Shown here in pieces: positions 10,701-21,728 of a stretch of 64,000 nucleotides of DNA. A program made the translations under genes and the position numbers. Every line of letters begins with the position of its first letter. Within the stretch, counting starts at the first letter, position 1. The DNA is from Trichostrongylus colubriformis (taxonomy: Eukaryota > Nematoda > Chromadorea > Rhabditida > Trichostrongylidae), in assembly GCA_963978905.1 (NCBI GenBank), contig OZ022258.1, positions 43,384,591 through 43,448,590 of the forward strand, read 5' to 3'. Under the pieces are notes generated by a model, which was not told where the DNA came from, made no database searches, and was given only the letters and a program-made list of their open reading frames with translations.

Positions 10701-11289
10701 GGGTGTGCGGAGATTGGTCGAATTTTCGCGGCCTCCCGCGGCGAGTGCGAGTTTATTATTCATTTATTCACTGATGAACATGCCATATTGCATGTTTTGA
10801 GAACAGGTAAAACGCATACACAAATAAATTGCCTAAAGAGATGATATAGCAATAACAACAAACTGACTTCTGAACTATACAATTATATGAATTTTTCAGT
10901 TGTTTCGAGGAACCCCCATACTTCATCAAGTTGATATTGGATCGAGAAAGAATAAAAACTGGTGCGGACCCTATCTGAGAAAAACCTTGACCTGACCTGT
11001 GAACGAGCAGTTGTGGTCGAAATTTTCGCTGATGCTCCCCTATACGTACGGAGGACTATTAAACTATTGAATGTTCTACGGAGACTTCTGGCTCGCACAT
11101 GTTTTCTACCGTGTCGGGGTGTGCGAGCATGTAGCGGAGGCTGGAATAGCCTTCTGAGTAGGGTTCGACCAAGCCCCATAATGACCTTCGCGACTAAAGA
11201 ACCAAACGCACAAGCTCATGGTAGGACATTTCCTTGAGTAACAGGAACGCCATAGCAAGGCTATCCTGTGAGACAAAAATCGCTGCAAT

Positions 11290-13270
11290 CACTTCTCCAC
11301 ATCGCCTCAGTCTCCCGCAGGCCGTCCCTGCCCAGTCCGATAGCGCTGGATATGCAAACAGCCAAAAGCGAAGAAATCTCAGGGGCCATAGGCTACCACA
11401 GGGAACGGACCAGAACGAACCATCTGATTGCTTGCACATACAACTGTCGCAGCATCAGTTCGGCTGCTCAGCTTTCGGCATTCATCTATGTAACAAAACG
11501 GATCAAGTTCGATGTTATCGGATTGAGCGGAACGGAAAGAAAAGAATCGCTCTCTTGCACGTGAAGTGATGGGACAGGAGTGTTTCTTGAACCGCGGGAG
11601 ACTGATTCAACATCCGGTGGCGTGGGTTTTGTCGTAGCACCTCGTTTCCTCCATAACGTCACTAGTATTACGTTCGACGGCCATCGTTCCGCAGTGCTGA
11701 CCGCCTCACACACCTGGGAGAAGACTGTTTCGATCATTCACATCTACGCCTCTACGGCAGACAGAGACGAGGAAAAGCAAGACGACTTCTACGACCAGCT
11801 AACCGACCTCGTGCTTACTCAAAGAAGCCACGACGTCGTAGCAAGCGGTGATTTCAATGCGCGAATAGGTTCCCGCAACTCTAGGAAAGTTTGCGTCGGA
11901 CCGCACTCAGCTGAGACGCGAAAAGAAGCAGGTGAAAGGGTGACGAAATTTTGCGAAGTCTACCACCTTTTCCATGGAAACACACAGTTCATCAAACCCA
12001 CGGATAAAAGATGGACTTATCTTTCTTCTGATGTGGAACATCATCATGAACTTGACCATACTCCGTGCAATCGAAGGGCCATAACGGACGTCTCTGTGGT
12101 CCCTTTTTTCAACACAGGGAGCGACCATCGGCTTTTCTCGCTTGCATTTCGAGCGTATGCGGACACGCATACGTAGAGGATTATCAAGGCATCACGTCGA
12201 AGTGAAGTAGATGCTGAGGTAGTTAGCAGGATGATGACGAAGGAGCAATTCGAGGTTTATGTTGACCTAAATGAGGACTACGATTTAGCCGTAAGCTATT
12301 TCAGGCACTGAGCATGAATGCCGCAGTTGGTTCCCAATCATGCCTCATGCGCATTTTTGACGCTACGCGGACCTTGTTTGAAAAACGCAGGCAGATGGAT
12401 CCAGGGAAATACCATACACCGCTCTCAATCGTCTTTGCAGGAAACGAGTTGCTGAGGATCATGCCCGTTATGCTAGAAACCGCCTGCTCGGTGCAGCTGA
12501 GGGAAAACGCAGTCTCAAGCAGGCAAGGAGAGGATCAGCAGAGTATCGTGTGGCGATCCCATGTTTGAAAGCACTGGATGGGACCCGCAGCTCGTCCAGG
12601 CCAAAAATAGAGTGAATCATGGCAAACTTATTCTCCGAATTTTTCAAGTCAGATATGAACTCCACAGTATTACTCACCGCTAGATGCTCTGCAGCTTGGA
12701 TGCTGAAGGCTCAAAGGCAGGCCTTCTGATCAACAAGTCCAAGACGAAGGTCATGAGGAACGTCTACGCAAGGCAGACTCCTGTGATTCTGAAACGAGAA
12801 TCTCGTCGAGGAAGTCAGCAAATACGTCTACCTAGGGCGTCTACTAAACATGAAGAACGATTTGAAACGGAGCTAGCAAGGTGTCGGAAAGCAGCCCGGT
12901 CAGCGTTCAACTCCATCTAAAGCGTCGTTGAAGTTACGAAGGACACGAGGCTCAAGTCTGAGTTATTTGACTCGGTAATCCTATCAGCCATGTGCTACGA
13001 ATGCGAAACGTGGGCGCTTACAAAAGCCAACGAAGACCGACTCAGAGCACTAGAGGTTGGTATCCTCGACACCACAAACGTCCACCCGATCGTTCGCCCA
13101 CGATATGGTCCGATTCGCTTGCTTCCCGTAACAACATCCAAGATCCCGTTCCGTTTGGGACTGTCGTGCACTGAATGACGATTGCGAAGGACCGTACAAT
13201 GTGGAAGTGAGGTTGGGGCCAGCGCAAGGTCAATCTTTCTGCTGAAGGAAGGGTCGCCTAAGTAACCTGT
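11290..13270 (+). mobile_element. Degenerate RTE-type non-LTR retrotransposon
   Basis: The + strand carries an apurinic-endonuclease-like domain: ACTYNCRSISS near 11436, then GDFNAR at 11847-11864 and GSDHRLFSLAF near 12118, the two hallmark motifs of the catalytic fold. The reverse transcriptase is largely deleted. Only its distal part remains: GLLINKSKTKVM near 12725, YLGRLL (frame-shifted) near 12828, CYECETWALTKANEDRLRAL near 12995. Several frameshifts and stops (for example the TGA near 11567) show it is dead. The copy belongs to the RTE group by the endonuclease plus RT order and the ETWAL motif (family knowledge). Confidence 0.85.
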
Positions 13271-13527
13271 GTAAGTCCTCGGAGACCTTAAGCCACTAGC
13301 GTTTCATAGTGTCCGGAGAAATCAAGGTTTCTATCATAGAGAAATCCAAGATCTCGCACTTCAGACACAATTGAGATTGCCATCTCCAAGATGATATTAT
13401 GGGCGCCGACTTTGTTTACCTAAGCACATCACTTGTATTTTACCAGCGAATATCGAAAGATTGTTAACCTCAGTCCATTCTAAAAAATCAAAGGTCAAAT
13501 CAAAGGCACACTTTGCGATAATCTGAT

Positions 13528-13804
13528 GGGTCAATTTACCTTGTTAAAACATTAGATCCTTGGATAACTAGTCAGGCTGCACCTTTCTCGCGTCACCCCT
13601 GTGCGCTATCACGACCCTACACCTGCTCGAACCCACTGCGACGCCACCCACTTGAGCTCTCTCACTGGTCAACTGAGCAAAATGGCGGCATCGCAGAGGC
13701 CTCCAGCAGGTGTAGGGCCGTGATAGCGCAGTAGTGCGACACGAAATAGGTGCAGCCACACTAGTTATCCAAGGATCAACTGTTTCAAGAAGGTAAGTCG
13801 ACCC
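13528..13804. mobile_element. MITE family F, copy 1 (inside CR1 remnant)
   Basis: 277-bp inverted-repeat element: left end GGGTCAATTTACC...TTAGATCCTTGGATAAC, right end GTTATCCAAGGATCAAC...GGTAAGTCGACCC. The arms also mirror GCTGCACCT and GCGCTATCACG/CGTGATAGCGC. Copy 2 is at 39402-39675, with a degraded copy near 34885-35045. Confidence 0.8.
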
Positions 13805-13859
13805 ATTACATTATCCTATGGAAATTGCCTCTTATGGCTGTTTGAAGATCAGCATCAAT

Positions 13860-14179
13860 GGTTTTGATATTTTTGATTTTTGATTTTTGATTTTAGCATC
13901 AATGATAGCATCAATGATTTTTCAAAAATCAAAAATATCAAAACCATTACTAAAGCTTTCAGCTTCACGGTTCGATGCCGATATTGGCCAACCGGCTCAA
14001 CACGTTATACGTGTGAGTGCTGATAAGCTATGGTAAATATACCATTCAGAAAGCTGAGTTAGGGTGAAGGTGGTGTCGGTAGTGTAATGGATTAGCACAT
14101 ATTCCCGGAAAGGATGAAGTGCGGGTTCGAGTCCCGTCCGGCACCGAAGCTTTTGCCCATAACTCAGCATCCTTGTAGT
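13860..14179 (+). mobile_element. tRNA-derived SINE with 13-bp target duplication
   Basis: The insert is flanked by the perfect direct repeat GATCAGCATCAAT (13847-13859 and 14180-14192), and the CR1 frame resumes on both sides. It contains a Pol III A box (TAGTGTAATGGATTAG near 14079) and B box (GGTTCGAGTCCC near 14123), spaced as in a tRNA and closed by a GGTGTCGG/CCGGCACC stem. The left part has an AT-rich hairpin (13860-13950). Unlike ordinary SINEs, the tRNA-like part lies at the right end. A related copy is at 63700-63900. Confidence 0.8.
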
Positions 14180-14846
14180 GATCAGCATCAATTTCTTGTA
14201 TTTCCTCATAGGTCTTGACATCATGTGCATAGATATTGCACGGAATTCCAAGATCCCTTTTGATGAATGGAAGATATGCTGTTTAAATGTTAGTTAAATT
14301 ACCAGAGAGCACTTTCCCTTGAGGTACACCACTCTTCACCATGCGAACCGAGGAGCGCGAGTCACCTTCGCGAACTTGGAAAGTTCTATCAGATAAGAAT
14401 CCCTTGATCCAGTTCCTGAAACATGGACTCCAAAATGTACTAATTTTTCCATCAGTATTCTGGGAAACCTTATCGTATACTTTTTGAGATTCAAAGTAAA
14501 TTACATCGACGTTTCCCCCTTGTCACTTGCTTTTGTCCAATCATTAAGATATCCTAATAGGGCTGTTTCCGTAGATCGCCTCTGTGAAGCCATGATGCGA
14601 GTAAGGAATAATAGCAACTTGTTGAGATGAGAAAACAATTTTTTTGAGATTTTTTTTTCAAATATCCTAGCGAAAAAGAGGGTAAACTGATTGGTGTGTG
14701 GTTTTTCGGGATAAGGAAGAGGCTCTCAGGAGAGGAATTACTACAGCCTCTTCCATCTTCCGGGAATTTCGCTATTCATGAAGCTAAGATTGAAAAGAAA
14801 TTCCAGAGGACCAGAGATTTCATGTAAGCTTCGTAGTTTTCCTTTT

Positions 14847-15937
14847 ACAAGTATGGTATTTTACTTCCCATGGAACTTTGAAATGAGACCCGGGGGGATC
14901 GATGGAGCTTCGAACGCTGATTATAACTGTGAAAACCAAAATTGCCAAATGGCTTCCTGAAGCTAGTTACGAGGGGTCAAAGTTTGCCTGTGACTTGCCT
15001 GTGACACTCAATGGCAAGGCGCTTCGTCATCAGCATGACTAGAGCAGACTCAGTAATGGCCTTCGCGGCCTAGTGGTAGTGCCCCGGTTCTGCAGGCGCG
15101 GGTTCGTGGGTTTGCTTCCCGCCGGTGCGGCTTTTTTTGTGTTTCATTGTCAGTAAGTGCTTTCTTTCACTTCTAAACGTTTCTTTGTATGATATTTGCG
15201 CGCAGGGGGTCGAATTACCCCTCTGTGCAAATTTCCAGCCGGATCCAGTTTTTGGCCCAACTTCAGAAAATTAGGGGTGGCCAGGGGTTAAGTAGGAGTT
15301 TTTGAAATTCCTTCCACAAAAAATCCTGCAAGCTGAACAAGATGACCTAAACATACCTATCACACCTACCCATCACACTAAACGCACGTAACAAGTGCCA
15401 AATTAGAGCATTTGCTGGCAGCAGCAAGGGTCAACGACTACTCCTTTGTTAAATGGATTGCCAGCCATTAGCCCATCAATTTTTCCGAGATTTGGTCAAA
15501 TTCTCGAATTGGCTGAAAACATGTCCCACAGGGTGATTCGATCCCTTGAACATGAAAATCACTTTGGTTTTGCGTTAAAACGTATGGCTCGCGCGCTATG
15601 GGCTCGCGAACATACTATGAAATGGTATTACTCCAGAAAAACCTTCATAACTTCATTCAGATAATTGTTTGACAGATTCTGAATACAAATTTGAGGTCAG
15701 CATTTGGAAGCGCGTACAGTGGTATGTGTCTCATTATAAATGGCCATTTCGACAAGCCGTCTGATGACAAGGTGCCTCGCCAATGAGGTGTCACAGACAA
15801 ACTTTGACCCCTCATAACTCGCTTCAGGATGCCATTTGGCAATTTTAGTTTTGAAAAGCTATTCAGCGTTCGAAGCTCTATCGATCCCCCGGGTCTCATT
15901 TCGAAGTTCCATGGGAAGTAACATACCTTCCCTTGTT
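14847..15937. mobile_element. Long-terminal-inverted-repeat DNA element, family H, copy 1
   Basis: Arms of about 190-220 bp: left 14847-15035 (GGTATTTTACTTCCCATGGA, CGAACGCTGATTATAACTG, GTCAAAGTTTGCCTGTGAC) and its reverse complement at 15720-15937. The interior has no transposase that I can read. It holds a tRNA-like sequence (15060-15125) and a segment resembling 43680-43800. It interrupts the CR1 remnant. A shorter derivative is at 24936-25432. Confidence 0.75.
15060..15125 (+). repeat. tRNA-like (Gly-type) sequence inside family H
   Basis: An A-box-like GGCCTAGTGGTAGTGC and a distal GGGTTTGCTTCCCGCCGG, with partial pairing of GCCTTCG. Probably a tRNA pseudogene or SINE head. The B box deviates from GGTTCGANTCC. 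Confidence 0.35.
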
Positions 15938-16084
15938 AGAGGATACGAATGGATTTGTGGAGGCTGTTGAAGGCCAGTCAAACAGGGTTCGAGCAACATC
16001 ATCTCTATGAAACCAGAGAGCAGGGAAAGATACGTTGGAACTTTTACAAAGGGAATTCTTTCTAGTTTTATCTGCTGAAACAGC

Positions 16085-16330
16085 AACAGCCAGGACGTAG
16101 GCGAAGTTTAAAGGCTTTTCACCTGCAATCTTTGAGGATCGCCCACGGTATCAGCCCATCGCGTCTTGAGCGCAATTCCAAACGGCTGCAGCAAGTCGTA
16201 CTGACGGCGCCGCGAGTGCGACGCCGCGAAGCGAAAATTCGATCGATTGCCGCACACCCGAGTGGCGTGGTCCTCAACAGGAAGTCTCCCGATGTCTTTC
16301 ACAGATTTGAGGACGGGCTGCGTGCAAGCT
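16085..16330. repeat. Repeat family C, copy 2
   Basis: Homologous to 4760-4970: ACCTGCAATCTTTGAGGAT, GCGCAATTCCAAACGGCTGC, GCGACGCCGCGAAGCGAAAA. It abuts the 5' side of the CR1 remnant. Confidence 0.5.
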
Positions 16331-16447
16331 AGAAGTGGTGTATATAGCTGGGCCCCACAGCGATTACAGGGCAGTGCTAGCCCCGCCGTATGCAGTCGTC
16401 GTGTAGCTTTAGGACGAAACTACACACGACGGTTCTAGCTTGCGCGC
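16320..16447. repeat. Small inverted-repeat element
   Basis: Ends CGTGCAAGCTAGAA and TTCTAGCTTGCGCG pair over about 14 bp. An inner hairpin, CGTCGTGTAG against CTACACACGACG, lies at 16397-16432. About 128 bp, MITE-like. Confidence 0.5.
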
Positions 16448-16719
16448 GACGGGCGACATCCCCTCACGCAGTGTCGCGCGCGAAACGTGCTTGCCGCTCC
16501 GAAAACCGTAAGTGGAGGATATAGAAGAAGTCCTGTCTTTGTGGAGTGAACAGAAGCGAGCGGCAAATAGAGCTGCGATGGTCTAGGAAGTTAAAGCAGA
16601 AGCTCTACGATTGACAGAGTAGTCGGGAGGGTATGATTCCAGGGCGTCGGGATCTTGGTGTATGGCCTTTATGAACAGACAGAAGTTGACTTTCAGAAGG
16701 AGAACCAGCGTGAGCAATC

Positions 16720-16840
16720 TTTTTAGGTATTAGAAATAAAGTTGAATAAACATCTTTTAAGTTCTGTTACTTTTGAGACTGAAGGGTGCTTCGCATTACT
16801 GAATTCTTTCAAGACTGCGCCTGCGTCTGCCGAAAAAAAA
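16720..16840 (-). repeat. Fragment of element I
   Basis: Matches the 61545-61650 part of element I: TAGAAATAAAGTTGAATAAAC, then GAAGGGTGC, then CAAGACTGCGCCTGCGTCTG. The terminal inverted repeat itself is missing. Confidence 0.6.
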
Positions 16841-18990
16841 AAAACAAAAAAAAAGGTATAATCAGATAACAAACACATAGTGAACATGGAGTGTGCATTC
16901 CTGTCCAACGTATCAGGTGCTTCCCCTCTCTCTTACACTCGCCTGGTGGGCATGATTGAGGCATATAATTGAGTAAGAGTCGAATGACATGAAGCACAAC
17001 AACACGACAAAACATGGAGAGCAGAAGCAATTCACCCACAAGAGAATGAGTTGGGACATTGTGGGCAAGACAGTGATGGATTATCGAAAGATATATCCCG
17101 GCCACACTGATGATCTTTCGAAAATCTGGGATGAAAATTGATGTAAAAGAAAAGAGCGGTGAAATTCAACCACCATAGAGCTTAGTCAGTGTTTATTCGT
17201 ATTTTTTTTTTCTCGAGAGGATACGGAAACCAGAGGGAGAAACGCCGACGAATGATACGAGAGCGCTTAATGTCTATGCGGACGTCTCAGGTTTCCCCGT
17301 CGGCGTCGTGGACAGTTGCGCGATTGTCGCGCGCGGCTTCCCATGGCTCGGGCTCTGTAGACTGGTGGAACTTTGGGATGGCCACAGAAGGCAAGTCGGT
17401 CGGGTCCACTCCGCTACCGTCTGTGAAGCCAGCTTTTTGCATTCTCCATTGACTCTACATAGATGTGATTTCACTTTTCAGAACCGGAATTTCAATGGGA
17501 TGCTTCGGTGATATAAATAAACAAGAAGCTTAGGAACGTAAATCTAGAAAAAGGGAATCCTAGTTCACAAAGGACATTTTAACATTTAAGTGGATATGGA
17601 AATTGCTCTCGAATGCAGCAGCTCACGCAAAAAAGAAGTGCACGGTAAAATAAAAAAATTGAGTGCTCTGAAAAATCGAAATTCATTAGTAGAGGGGAGG
17701 TAGCTGACCACCTCTAGCCTGAAACCAAAGTTGAATCGTTAAGATAAAAGCCGATTGGTGTCTGTGCAGCCGCGAACTACCGCCCAAAGAAGCGGTAGCC
17801 TTCAAAGAGACGACATGAAAAGCGGCTGAGATTAGTTTGAATTAAAAAGTCACAAGAAAAACAGTCACTGAACTGATGAGGCAATTAACGGCGGTGAAAC
17901 AACGACGAGACCTGCCTGACACGTGGATTTTAAATGGCTAACAATGGTTATGTTTAGAGGCGATTTTAATTTGAAAACCTTAAAGAAGTTTCAACTTGTC
18001 CAAGGTCTACTACTTGCTGAGAAAAGCGGACAGTTTCTGTTGCCGTACCTGGGCCGGATGGGTTGTGCAGACTGGCGATGACCAACTAGCTATTAACTAG
18101 AGCCCATACTATACCAGCACCATACCGAAGGCTAGTCCTATGGCCTAGTATTTCACTGATACTCCGCCATACATAATTGCAGAGTTCGTTACTGTTACAT
18201 GAATTTGTGAATTCACGATGAGACACCATACCTATCATTCACTTATTTGATCATTTTATGCTTGGCCTCTGCAATCCATTTTATCGTTACTGAACTGAAT
18301 TTGGAGTGAGCTCAGAAAAATTTGGCCTTGTGTGCTCCGAAATAAGATTTATTAGCGAGATTGTACTACAAGGCTGTCAAGGCGTTCAACTGACACTGCT
18401 TATGGGGCTCTGACACTTGAACTGCTGAGCTCACTCGAGCTACCGATGCCTTATTGATTTCTCAACTCTTGGAATAACCGTTCCATGTGGACCCTACTCT
18501 TCCTCGAAGCATTTTATACTACGCACAATCGGCAATGGGTGCGTATTGAAAGAACTAGCGACAAGCAGGCGCCAAGTTAAGAGCAGATGGAGGTAGAGCC
18601 ACGCTTAACTGCAGGCGTCATTCTTTCACTCTCAGGGTAATCCCCTTGTTCAGGGAGTCACGCAAGAAGCATAGAATGCTCATAGCGTCTCACTACACTT
18701 TAAAAAAATGTCTGGATAAATGCCTGAGCCCGTGAAAAACCTTTTTCTATTCCTTACCCTTGTTTTTTTTTTATTGTTGTTGTTTAAGAGTTGTTTTATA
18801 CAATTACCTTGTTCACTTTGGCTTTTATCGTATAGGTTTATTTGTATTCTGCATCCGCACCGCGCCACGCAAGCTGCGTCGCCTAACGCGCCAAGTTCCT
18901 CTTACTGGTCCTGTTGCGAGCCATCCTGCCATGGGCACGATCGTCAGGGTACACCGATGGTCCTCGTTAAGGGGTCTCATTTGCGAACGG
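16841..18990. other. No supported feature over about 2.1 kb
   Basis: Includes short homopolymer runs (16836-16860, 18765-18785), a GC-richer patch at 17200-17450 with ORFs open on both strands, and AT-rich sequence. I found no exon chain or shared repeat. Confidence 0.35.
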
Positions 18991-19191
18991 GATGAGAGCA
19001 GGGTCAAGCCTCCGTTGAGGAATCCTCAACAGGGGGGTCGTATTTGGTCCGCTAGGAGGGGGGGGGGTCGTAATTGTTGAGGTAGGCAGTGATCAGCAGA
19101 ATTTCTCAGGCTTAGGGTCTAAAGTGTAAGGGGAGAAGTGATTAAAATGACTGAATGGGTTCGAACCCAAAACTAGTTTAACTTAATAACC

Positions 19192-19557
19192 ATGGAAACC
19201 TCATGCATGGCGCAATCCACAACGAAACCGGCCAGTACCAATAACTCTTTCGTTGGTCCGCTGACACCGAAACGACGTACAGAGACACCTCCGGAATTCA
19301 CCGATAAGCCGTGGAAAGCGATATCTATCAGCGGGTACCACCGTGGATGGACACTCCAGAAACAATGGGATGAAAGCGGAAAATTAGCTGATATGGACTT
19401 CTTCCATATCTTACTACGATCGCAAGTAGGTAATCTAGTGTTGGCGGCCACTATGCAGACCGGAAAAACGTTTGTATTCATTGAGAATGTGGATGAAATC
19501 CTGATGCCTGGCGCATCCCACAGAGAAGCTGACCGACGCTTCTCGCCTTTCCACTAG
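19192..19557 (+). CDS. 121-codon ORF inside the hAT-like element, unknown
   Basis: A single ATG-to-TAG frame of 121 residues beginning METSCMAQSTTKP, followed by a basic-proline stretch (PLTPKRRTETPPEF) and then a compact-looking segment with SGYHRGWTLQKQWDE, DMDFFHILLRSQVGNLVL and TFVFIENVDEIL. Amino-acid composition is protein-like, not repeat-like. No hAT dimerisation motif, DDE residues or zinc finger is visible. It could be captured host sequence, an element-encoded accessory protein, or the 5' exon of a host gene into which the element ends fell. It lies about 190 bp inside the left end, upstream of the nested Tc1-like insert. Confidence 0.4.
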   Translation: METSCMAQSTTKPASTNNSFVGPLTPKRRTETPPEFTDKPWKAISISGYHRGWTLQKQWDESGKLADMDFFHILLRSQVGNLVLAATMQTGKTFVFIENVDEILMPGASHREADRRFSPFH

Positions 19558-20147
19558 CCCTCCGAGAGCGAAGGATGCATACTGGAAAAATTTCAGTAAC
19601 AATGAATCGATTTTTGGGAAGATTCATGGAAAGATCTCGCAAATTCGACGAAAAAAAGCTTTCCTCAACTGGCTTTTTTGAACTTTTCTTGCTTCGTTTT
19701 GAAGATATGGCATAGCTCAGGTAGTCATTCGAAAGCGACAACCTAGCAGACCCTGTTTCACCAAAACGAACTCATGCGGTTGAGTTTGAAGGAAGTTATG
19801 GCCATTTCCGTGAAACACTTCGAAATTTTCTTCAACTAATCCTCAACTGGAATTCCATATCGAGAACTAAGCAACCATTGAGGAAAGCAAGCGGCCAATA
19901 GATAGGTCTAAGGGAGTTATTAGGAAAACACTTTACAGCTGTTTGAAAGATGGGCTCTAGGTAAAGTTTGAAGTGTTTTAATAATGTCGGAATTTAGTAT
20001 GGGGAAGACACCGCGCTCCTTCAATCGCCGCGTCGCAGCCGTCGTCTGACATGAGATCCTGAACTTCTGTAGATGTGTAGGGTATTCTGGATTATTATTT
20101 GTAATTGTTCGATTATGAGATAGAAGCGTGATCCGATCTGTAATCTA

Positions 20148-21728
20148 CAGTGTGTCCCAAAAGTATAGGTCCACCCTATTTTTCATCCATATCTCCAGAA
20201 TGGACCAGCGATTCCTTTCCAAATTTTTATCTGTTGTACCTGATCACTGTAGCAATCAAACGCCTCAGTAAAATTGGGGACATAAAATTGCAAAATTTTA
20301 TTTGTTTTTTTTTTCAAAAATAAGGGTGTCCCAAAAGTATAGGTCCACTCAGTCTTTCCGCCTTGCTTCCATCGAAAGGTGAGTTGTGAAGTAGATGTGT
20401 TGACGCATCCTCCTGAGATTTACTCTACAGTGCCATGCCACGCGGCACGCACTTATTCGAGTACGAAAAAGGACAAATTCTGGCCTACAAGGATGTGGGA
20501 CTCAGCAACCGCAAAATTTCTGAGAAGATGGGCCTATCTCACAACTTTATCAGCACCCTCTGTTGCGCCATGGACCTGTACGGAACGAAAAAGAGAAGTG
20601 GAAGGCTGCAGAAGCTTTCTGAGAGGCAGAAGCGTCGGATCCTCAACGCTGCGTCCCATTCCAGAAAGGGTGTTTGTCGGCTGTGCAGGGAACTGGCACC
20701 TACTGTTTCGAAAAGCACTGTGCACCGTCTGCTCAAGTCGTCTCCTCACATCGAACGAAGACGGTTTTCGTTCACGCCATATCTCACGAGGGCGCACGAA
20801 GAGGCTCGAATCCATTTTGCCAAGTAAAATGTCAGCTGGAGGCATCGATGGGATGAGGTAGTTTGCAGGGTTACATCATTGACGTAGTATAGTTCACGGC
20901 GTATCAGTAATAGCGTTGCCGGTATCTTTTCTGTTGAGAAAAGTCCAAATTGGGTGAACCCGATGGCTTGGTAAGTCACTGGAAGGATTCGAGGAAGGAG
21001 CCGCGCCACTTCTAGAGACGCGGATTTAGTGGTGGTAATGTTATGGTTTGGGCCGCCTTCTCTCGCTTTGGTAAGAGCAGGATACTATTCATCACGCATC
21101 GTATGGATTCCAGGGCATAGCATGACGTTCTAGAAAGTAATTTACCACCATATAAACAGAGGTACATACATACATTAGGTGCCAGTTCCCTGCACAGCCG
21201 ACAAACACCCTCTCTGGAATTGGACGCAGCGTTGAGGATCCGACGCTTCTGCCTCTCAGAAAGCTTCTGCGGCCTTCCGCTTCTCTTTTTCGTTCCGTAC
21301 AGGTCCATGTTGCGACAGAAGCTGCTGATCAATTTGTGGGATAGGCCCATCTTCTCAGATATTTTGCAATTACTGAGTCTCACATCCTTGTAGCTAGAAT
21401 TTGCCCTTTTTCGCACTCGGATAAATGCGTACCGCGTGGCATGGCACTGTAGAGTAAATCTCAGGAGGATGCGTCAACACATCTACTTCACAACTCACCT
21501 TTCGATGGAAGCAAGGCGGAAAGACTGAGTGGACCTATACTTTTGGGACACCCTTATTTTTGAAAAAAAAGCAAATAAAATTTTGCAATTTTATGTCTCC
21601 AATTTTACTTGGGCGTTTGATCGCTACAGTGATCAGGTACCACAGATAAAAATTTGGAAAGGAATCACTGGTCCATTCTGGGGATATGGATGAAAAATAG
21701 GGTGGACCTATACTTTTGGGACACACTG
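20148..21728. mobile_element. Fold-back Tc1-like transposon (inverted duplication of the 5' half)
   Basis: TA-flanked (20146-20147, 21729-21730), with about 200-bp inverted ends each starting CAGTGTGTCCCAAAAGTATA. The same motif recurs internally at 20324, an IR/DR arrangement as in some Tc1 relatives. The + half encodes the Tc1-type paired DNA-binding domain from 20435: MPRGTHLFEYEKGQILAYKD, LSNRKISEKMGLSHNFI, KKRSGR, RRILNAASHSRKGV, SKSTVHRLLKSSPHI. A damaged piece of the catalytic domain follows (VMLWFGPPSLALV near 21040). The other half, on the minus strand (21416-21170), repeats the same N-terminal domain and not a C-terminus. The transposase is therefore duplicated head to head and cannot be functional. 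Confidence 0.85.

Larger units (their letters stand above)
13280..16080 (-). mobile_element. CR1/Jockey-like non-LTR retrotransposon, degenerate and nested
   Basis: Reading the minus strand from 16080 down and skipping the inserts gives reverse transcriptase in order: HRDDVARTLFDWPSTASTNP near 16020; after the insert at 14847-15937, a stretch like EIPGRWKRAVVIPLL near 14740; RSTETALLGYLNDWTKASDK near 14560; a FDLKKA-like segment; VKSGVPQGKVL near 14320; YAHDVKTYEEI near 14220 in place of YADD; then, past the SINE at 13860-14179, DLQTAIRGNFHRI near 13830; and past the MITE at 13528-13804, LEWTEVNNLSIFAGKIQVM near 13450. Stops and frameshifts are frequent and the catalytic ADD is lost. Confidence 0.8.

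Noticed and set aside
20379..20861. 160-codon plus frame over the Tc1-like transposase
   Set aside because: The overlapping frame at 20435 carries the recognisable paired domain. This one is an alternative-frame shadow.
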